Origin: Hyphomicrobiales bacterium
Lineage (GTDB): Bacteria; Pseudomonadota; Alphaproteobacteria; Rhizobiales; Aestuariivirgaceae
Assembly (NCBI GenBank): GCA_027030295.1
Contig: JALVFB010000303.1
Coordinates: 1-8,013, forward strand
DNA: 8,013 bases
Direction of reading: 5' to 3'
Position numbers and translations under genes: made by a program. The notes beneath the pieces are model-generated. The model saw nothing but the letters and a program-made list of their open reading frames with translations. It had not been told where the DNA came from and made no database searches. Positions 5,281 through 8,013 of the stretch are shown in pieces; position 1 is the stretch's first letter; each line of letters begins with the position of its first letter.

Positions 5281-6027
5281 ATGTCTGACCATGACGTGCG
5301 CAAGTGGGATTTGCGCGAATTCCTGTTGGTGGTGGCGGCGCTGCTGATGGTCGCCTTGCCGTTGCGGCTGGCCGCGGAAAACGCTTCTCCGGAGGACGCC
5401 CGCGTCATCGCCCTGGCCCAGGCGGAGGCCGCCGCGGGCGCGGACGCGGAAGAGCTGAAGGCGCTGACCAACGAGGTGCTGCAGTCGCTGGGGGCGGTGA
5501 CCGGCAACAAGGCTGCTGCAAGGCGGCCGGCACAGCCGAAGGCGCAAGCCGGAAGCGGGCCGCAGGACTATGCACAATTGATGGAGGCGCTCACCAATCT
5601 GGTGCGCAAGGCCTCGGTGCAGGGCAAGAGCTCCAAGGAGATCATGGCGTTGATCGAGGAGGCGCTGGCCGAACAGGATCAGGCCACTCTGGATGCCCTG
5701 CTGAAGCAGGCCGGCGGCAAGGTCGGCTTGCGCAAACTGCTTGCGGCCCTGGTGCAGAAAGCCGCCATGCAGGCCTCCGCCGACGATCCCTATGTGAAGG
5801 CCCTGCAGGCCGAAGGCGCGGCCACCCGCGTGGCCGGAAACGTCGCGGCCGCGAATTCCGGCGGAGAGCGGCGCTCCATCGTGGTGCAGCCCGGCGACAC
5901 GCTCAGCGTGATTGCCCTGAAGGTCTATGGGAGCGTCGGCAAATGGCGCGACATATATGAGGCCAACCGCGACAAGTTGAGCAATCCGGATCTGGTGCCG
6001 GCGGGCATTCGCCTGCGCCTGCCCTGA
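5281..6027 (+). CDS. Membrane-anchored LysM-domain protein (first paralogue)
   Basis: The 248-residue product has a hydrophobic segment at 13-32, which may be an uncleaved anchor or a signal peptide. An Ala-rich helical region follows, then a conserved block (about 57-158) shared with the next gene, including LKALTNEVLQSL, GKSSKEIMALIEEAL and GKVGLRKLLAALV. A C-terminal LysM domain (about 199-248) starts IVVQPGDTLSVIALKVYG and ends at AGIRLRLP. LysM binds the glycan of peptidoglycan, so the protein likely links membrane or partner proteins to the wall. No hydrolase domain is seen. The start ATG has GAGGAGGGC upstream. It lies 29 bases after the rhodanese gene and probably shares its transcript. 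The shared middle block has no family name that I recognise. Confidence 0.85.
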   Translation: MSDHDVRKWDLREFLLVVAALLMVALPLRLAAENASPEDARVIALAQAEAAAGADAEELKALTNEVLQSLGAVTGNKAAARRPAQPKAQAGSGPQDYAQLMEALTNLVRKASVQGKSSKEIMALIEEALAEQDQATLDALLKQAGGKVGLRKLLAALVQKAAMQASADDPYVKALQAEGAATRVAGNVAAANSGGERRSIVVQPGDTLSVIALKVYGSVGKWRDIYEANRDKLSNPDLVPAGIRLRLP

Positions 6028-6127
6028 GAAACGGGTTGAGGAGCCACGGGCCGGCGCCAGGTTTTCTACTTTTCTACGGCGGAAACAGGCGGGGAGACAG
6101 TATTCCTGAAGTCGGGAGGAAGTTCGG

Positions 6128-7573
6128 ATGAGCAAGATGAACACTTCGATCAGCAACAAGAGCAACATGGAGAGCCGTGGTCACCCGAGAACGGCGGCGC
6201 CACCACCGGGGCGCACCGTTCCGCCCGGTCAGGGAGCGGAAAAGATGGCGAGGAGCGCTCCCCGGAAAAAGGGTGGCGGGCGGCTGCTGATGTTCAGCGT
6301 GTTCATCCTTTCCGCCCTTGTCGGTGGTGGGGTGGCCGGCCTGTTTCTGGCCATGAACGAGCAGCAGGCGACTTCTGCCGATACCGTGCAACTGGCTTCC
6401 ACGGCGGAAGATGCGCAGGGCGCCCAGGGCGATGCGGCAAAGGCCCTGGATACGCTTGTCAGCGCGCTGAAGCAGGAGGAGGCGGAGACGACGGCGAAAC
6501 GGCAGCGGCCCGATGCGGCAAAGGCGCCGGATGCGGCCACGCCGCGGGAAACCGCGAAGATGGCGGCGCCCGAGAAGCCCGACACCGCCGCCGGCGAGAA
6601 GGAATCCGGCACGCGCACGGTTGCCGCGACGGCGGCGGCCGGCACCGGCATGGACGATGACAAGGACATCGAACAGCTCAAGGTCCTCACCGAGCAGGTG
6701 GTGGCCACGCTGACCGGTGCGGACAACAAGCCGCAGACGGAAAAGGGAGTGCCGCAGGATCCCGCCAAGCTGCGGGAATCCCTTGCGCGGCTGGTGGATG
6801 CGGCTCTCGCTCAGGGCAAGTCGGACGAACAGATCCGCAAGCTGATGGCCGAGGCATTGAGTGGTGTCGATGCGCGCAATTTGCCCGCCAGCATGCGCGA
6901 TGCTTCCGGCAAGATCGACATCCATCGCCTGCTGGCCAGCATCCTTTCCGGCAGAAAGGCGGTCAGCGCCAACCTGGACAGCGAAACGCGCGCCTATTTC
7001 AAGGAGCTTTCGGCGGAGGCGAGCCGCACGGTGACGGTCAACGTGCGTTTCCGGACGACGGCGGGACAGAAATCGGGCGCCAAGGCCAGGCTGAAAAAGA
7101 CCAATGTCCGGAAAAAGGCCACTGTCCGGAAAAAGACCACGAAGAGCAAGGCCGCGGCGCGTTCGAGGAGCCGTTCGAAAAAGCCGAAAGGGCGTTTTTT
7201 CCTGGAGGGTGGCAGGCGTTATACCATCGTGCGCAAGGGGGATACGCTCAGCGGTATCGCCATTGCCGCTTATGGTGACCAGTCCGCCTACACGTCCATC
7301 ATTCGTGCCAATCGCGGGCGCATTGATGTCAGGAAGCTCCAGCCCGGCATGCGCATCCTGGTGCCGGACCTCAAGTCGGCAAAGCGCGGCAAGCCGCGCA
7401 AGAGGCGTCGCCAGAGCGGCGTGTCCAGCCAGGAGAAAATCCTGCAGGCGTTGCGGGAGGAGCTGAACAAGAGCAAGGTGACCCCCGCCAATGCGAGGGT
7501 GAGGGGCTATATCCAGATGGGCGCGCGCGGTGTGAAAATCATCAACTTCAAGGTCGGGCGGCTCCGTCGGTGA
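6128..7573 (+). CDS. Membrane-anchored LysM-domain protein with basic linker (second paralogue)
   Basis: The 481-residue product has a basic cytoplasmic N-terminus ending ARSAPRKKGGGR, one transmembrane helix (about 52-77), and a long Ala/Glu/Lys-rich, probably disordered stretch to about 178. A block at 181-275 is homologous to the middle of the previous gene (LKVLTEQVVATL, GKSDEQIRKLMAEAL, GKIDIHRLLASIL). A very basic linker (about 318-356, with VRKKATVRKKTTKSK) precedes a LysM domain at 364-414 (YTIVRKGDTLSGIAIAAYG). The C-terminus is again basic and ends in KIINFKVGRLRR. Topology is N-inside with LysM in the periplasm. The basic segments could bind anionic wall or lipid, or a partner. GGAGGAAG precedes ATG 6128. 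It is the last gene before the terminator. A 100-base gap separates it from the first LysM gene. Confidence 0.85.
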   Translation: MSKMNTSISNKSNMESRGHPRTAAPPPGRTVPPGQGAEKMARSAPRKKGGGRLLMFSVFILSALVGGGVAGLFLAMNEQQATSADTVQLASTAEDAQGAQGDAAKALDTLVSALKQEEAETTAKRQRPDAAKAPDAATPRETAKMAAPEKPDTAAGEKESGTRTVAATAAAGTGMDDDKDIEQLKVLTEQVVATLTGADNKPQTEKGVPQDPAKLRESLARLVDAALAQGKSDEQIRKLMAEALSGVDARNLPASMRDASGKIDIHRLLASILSGRKAVSANLDSETRAYFKELSAEASRTVTVNVRFRTTAGQKSGAKARLKKTNVRKKATVRKKTTKSKAAARSRSRSKKPKGRFFLEGGRRYTIVRKGDTLSGIAIAAYGDQSAYTSIIRANRGRIDVRKLQPGMRILVPDLKSAKRGKPRKRRRQSGVSSQEKILQALREELNKSKVTPANARVRGYIQMGARGVKIINFKVGRLRR

Positions 7574-7619
7574 TGTCCAGTGAAAGGTCTCCCGAACGAT
7601 CATCCGAAATCCACCGCAG

Positions 7620-7653
7620 CGGGCCGCACGGACGTGCGGCCCGTCTGTTCTTT
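7620..7653 (+). terminator. Rho-independent terminator of the plus-strand operon
   Basis: CGGGCCGCAC (7620-7629) and GTGCGGCCCG (7634-7643) form a perfect 10-bp stem with a 4-base GGAC loop, followed by the T-rich run TCTGTTCTTT. It starts 47 bases after the last LysM stop. Confidence 0.85.
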
Positions 7654-7676
7654 CGACGGGAGCGGCTCATGCCGGA

Positions 7677-7794
7677 ATGCATAAAGAGCCACCCACCGCC
7701 CCGCGCTCCCACCCAACCCCCAAATCATGAAAAACAAGGGCCTGAGGGGCGCGGGGCGGTTTCACCGGTCAGGCATTACGCAAAATGGTATAAA
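7677..7794 (+). repeat. Intergenic hairpin repeat, copy C (about 120 bp)
   Basis: This is in the same orientation as copy A. The left 49 bases match 46 of 49, 7749-7769 is identical to 770-790, and the right end is more diverged (about 21 of 32). Arms 7696-7709 and 7746-7759 form a 14-bp hairpin with one G-T pair, shorter than in copy A. No gene adjoins its right side within the window. Confidence 0.82.
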
Positions 7795-7798
7795 CCAT

Positions 7799-7930
7799 GT
7801 CTCCGGGCTGAACACTTGTGCCGGCAATCCAGGGTGGCAGACGGCCAGCCTGAGAGACACACCAGCCGTGGCGAGCATCGCATGGGCGTCGTGTTTCGCC
7901 CTGGATCCCCGGAACAAGCCCGGGGATGAC
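7799..7930. repeat. Inverted pair of REP-like palindromes
   Basis: The right member (7899-7930) contains ATCCCCGG (7905-7912) and CCGGGGAT (7920-7927) around a 7-base loop, a type of palindrome very common between genes in alphaproteobacteria. The left member (7799-7834) is a diverged inverted copy: its CTTGTGCCGGCAATCCAGGG matches the reverse complement of the right member at 17 of 20 bases. About 64 bases separate them. Two inverted units around a short spacer is a typical mosaic repeat arrangement. Confidence 0.65.
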
Positions 7931-8013
7931 GATTGTGGCGTGTAGTGTGGCGCCGCAGATCACGGAAGGACGGCCGAATCCTAGCGGGAGGCAAGATCGG
8001 GCGTGGTGCAATA

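Larger units (their letters stand above)
7574..8013. other. Gene-free right end of the window
   Basis: After the second LysM gene I find only the terminator, repeat copy C and the palindrome pair. From 7931 to 8013 I see no supported gene, promoter or RNA. Short open frames here are products of the repeats. Confidence 0.6.

Noticed and set aside
5173..6168. Minus-strand 331-codon frame opposite the first LysM gene
   Set aside because: Gln/His/Arg-rich antisense shadow. The plus-strand frame carries a clear LysM domain and a good ribosome binding site.
6074..7603. Minus-strand 509-codon frame opposite the second LysM gene
   Set aside because: Arg/Leu/Gly-rich antisense product with no motif. 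The plus strand has a transmembrane helix, a LysM domain and homology to its neighbour.
7769..8011. Minus-strand 80-codon frame containing VIPGLVPGIQ
   Set aside because: This peptide is the usual false product of the CCCCGGG-type alphaproteobacterial palindrome read in one frame. No start signal or domain supports it.

Overview
The window looks like a chromosomal segment of a GC-rich alphaproteobacterium, possibly one that oxidises or otherwise handles reduced sulfur. The alphaproteobacterial assignment rests on three things: the aroE–coaE order at the left edge, the GC-rich coding style, and the inverted 'CCCTGGATCCCCGG…CCGGGGATGAC' intergenic palindrome at the right edge, a type common in that class. 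The sulfur link is inference from a rhodanese, a DUF302 protein, a small c-type cytochrome and two operator-like sites resembling those of ArsR-family sulfide/persulfide sensors.

Layout. Positions 1-104 hold the 3' end of a probable shikimate dehydrogenase gene, which overlaps the dephospho-CoA kinase gene coaE (97-702). The coaE stop codon lies inside a roughly 120-bp hairpin repeat (copy A, 695-815). Four minus-strand genes for exported proteins follow, transcribed leftward in this order: a Met-rich Asp-Pro repeat protein (4233-3625), a small monoheme cytochrome c (3250-2876), a larger Met-rich Asp-Pro repeat protein (2704-1700) and a DUF302 protein (1661-894). Three plus-strand genes run rightward: an exported rhodanese (4562-5251), a membrane-anchored LysM protein (5281-6027) and a larger LysM paralogue (6128-7573), closed by a good intrinsic terminator (7620-7653). 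The right edge (7677-7930) holds a second full copy of the hairpin repeat (copy C) and an inverted pair of REP-like palindromes. No gene is visible after 7573.

How it may work together. All seven genes between the two hairpin repeats encode products with a signal peptide or a membrane anchor, so this is an envelope module. The two repeat proteins share a strict 12/13-residue alternation of Asp/Asn-Pro turns and are unusually rich in methionine. The cytochrome carries a Met-rich helix of similar texture before its heme site. A 16-bp near-palindrome beginning ATTCAAATAT occurs in the promoters of both the cytochrome and the small repeat protein. The working hypothesis is a sulfur-responsive periplasmic system in which the rhodanese carries sulfane sulfur, the cytochrome accepts electrons, the repeat proteins form a scaffold, and the LysM proteins attach it to peptidoglycan. 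Direct copies A and C flank the whole module next to coaE, where dnaQ would often be expected, so it may be an inserted accessory block.
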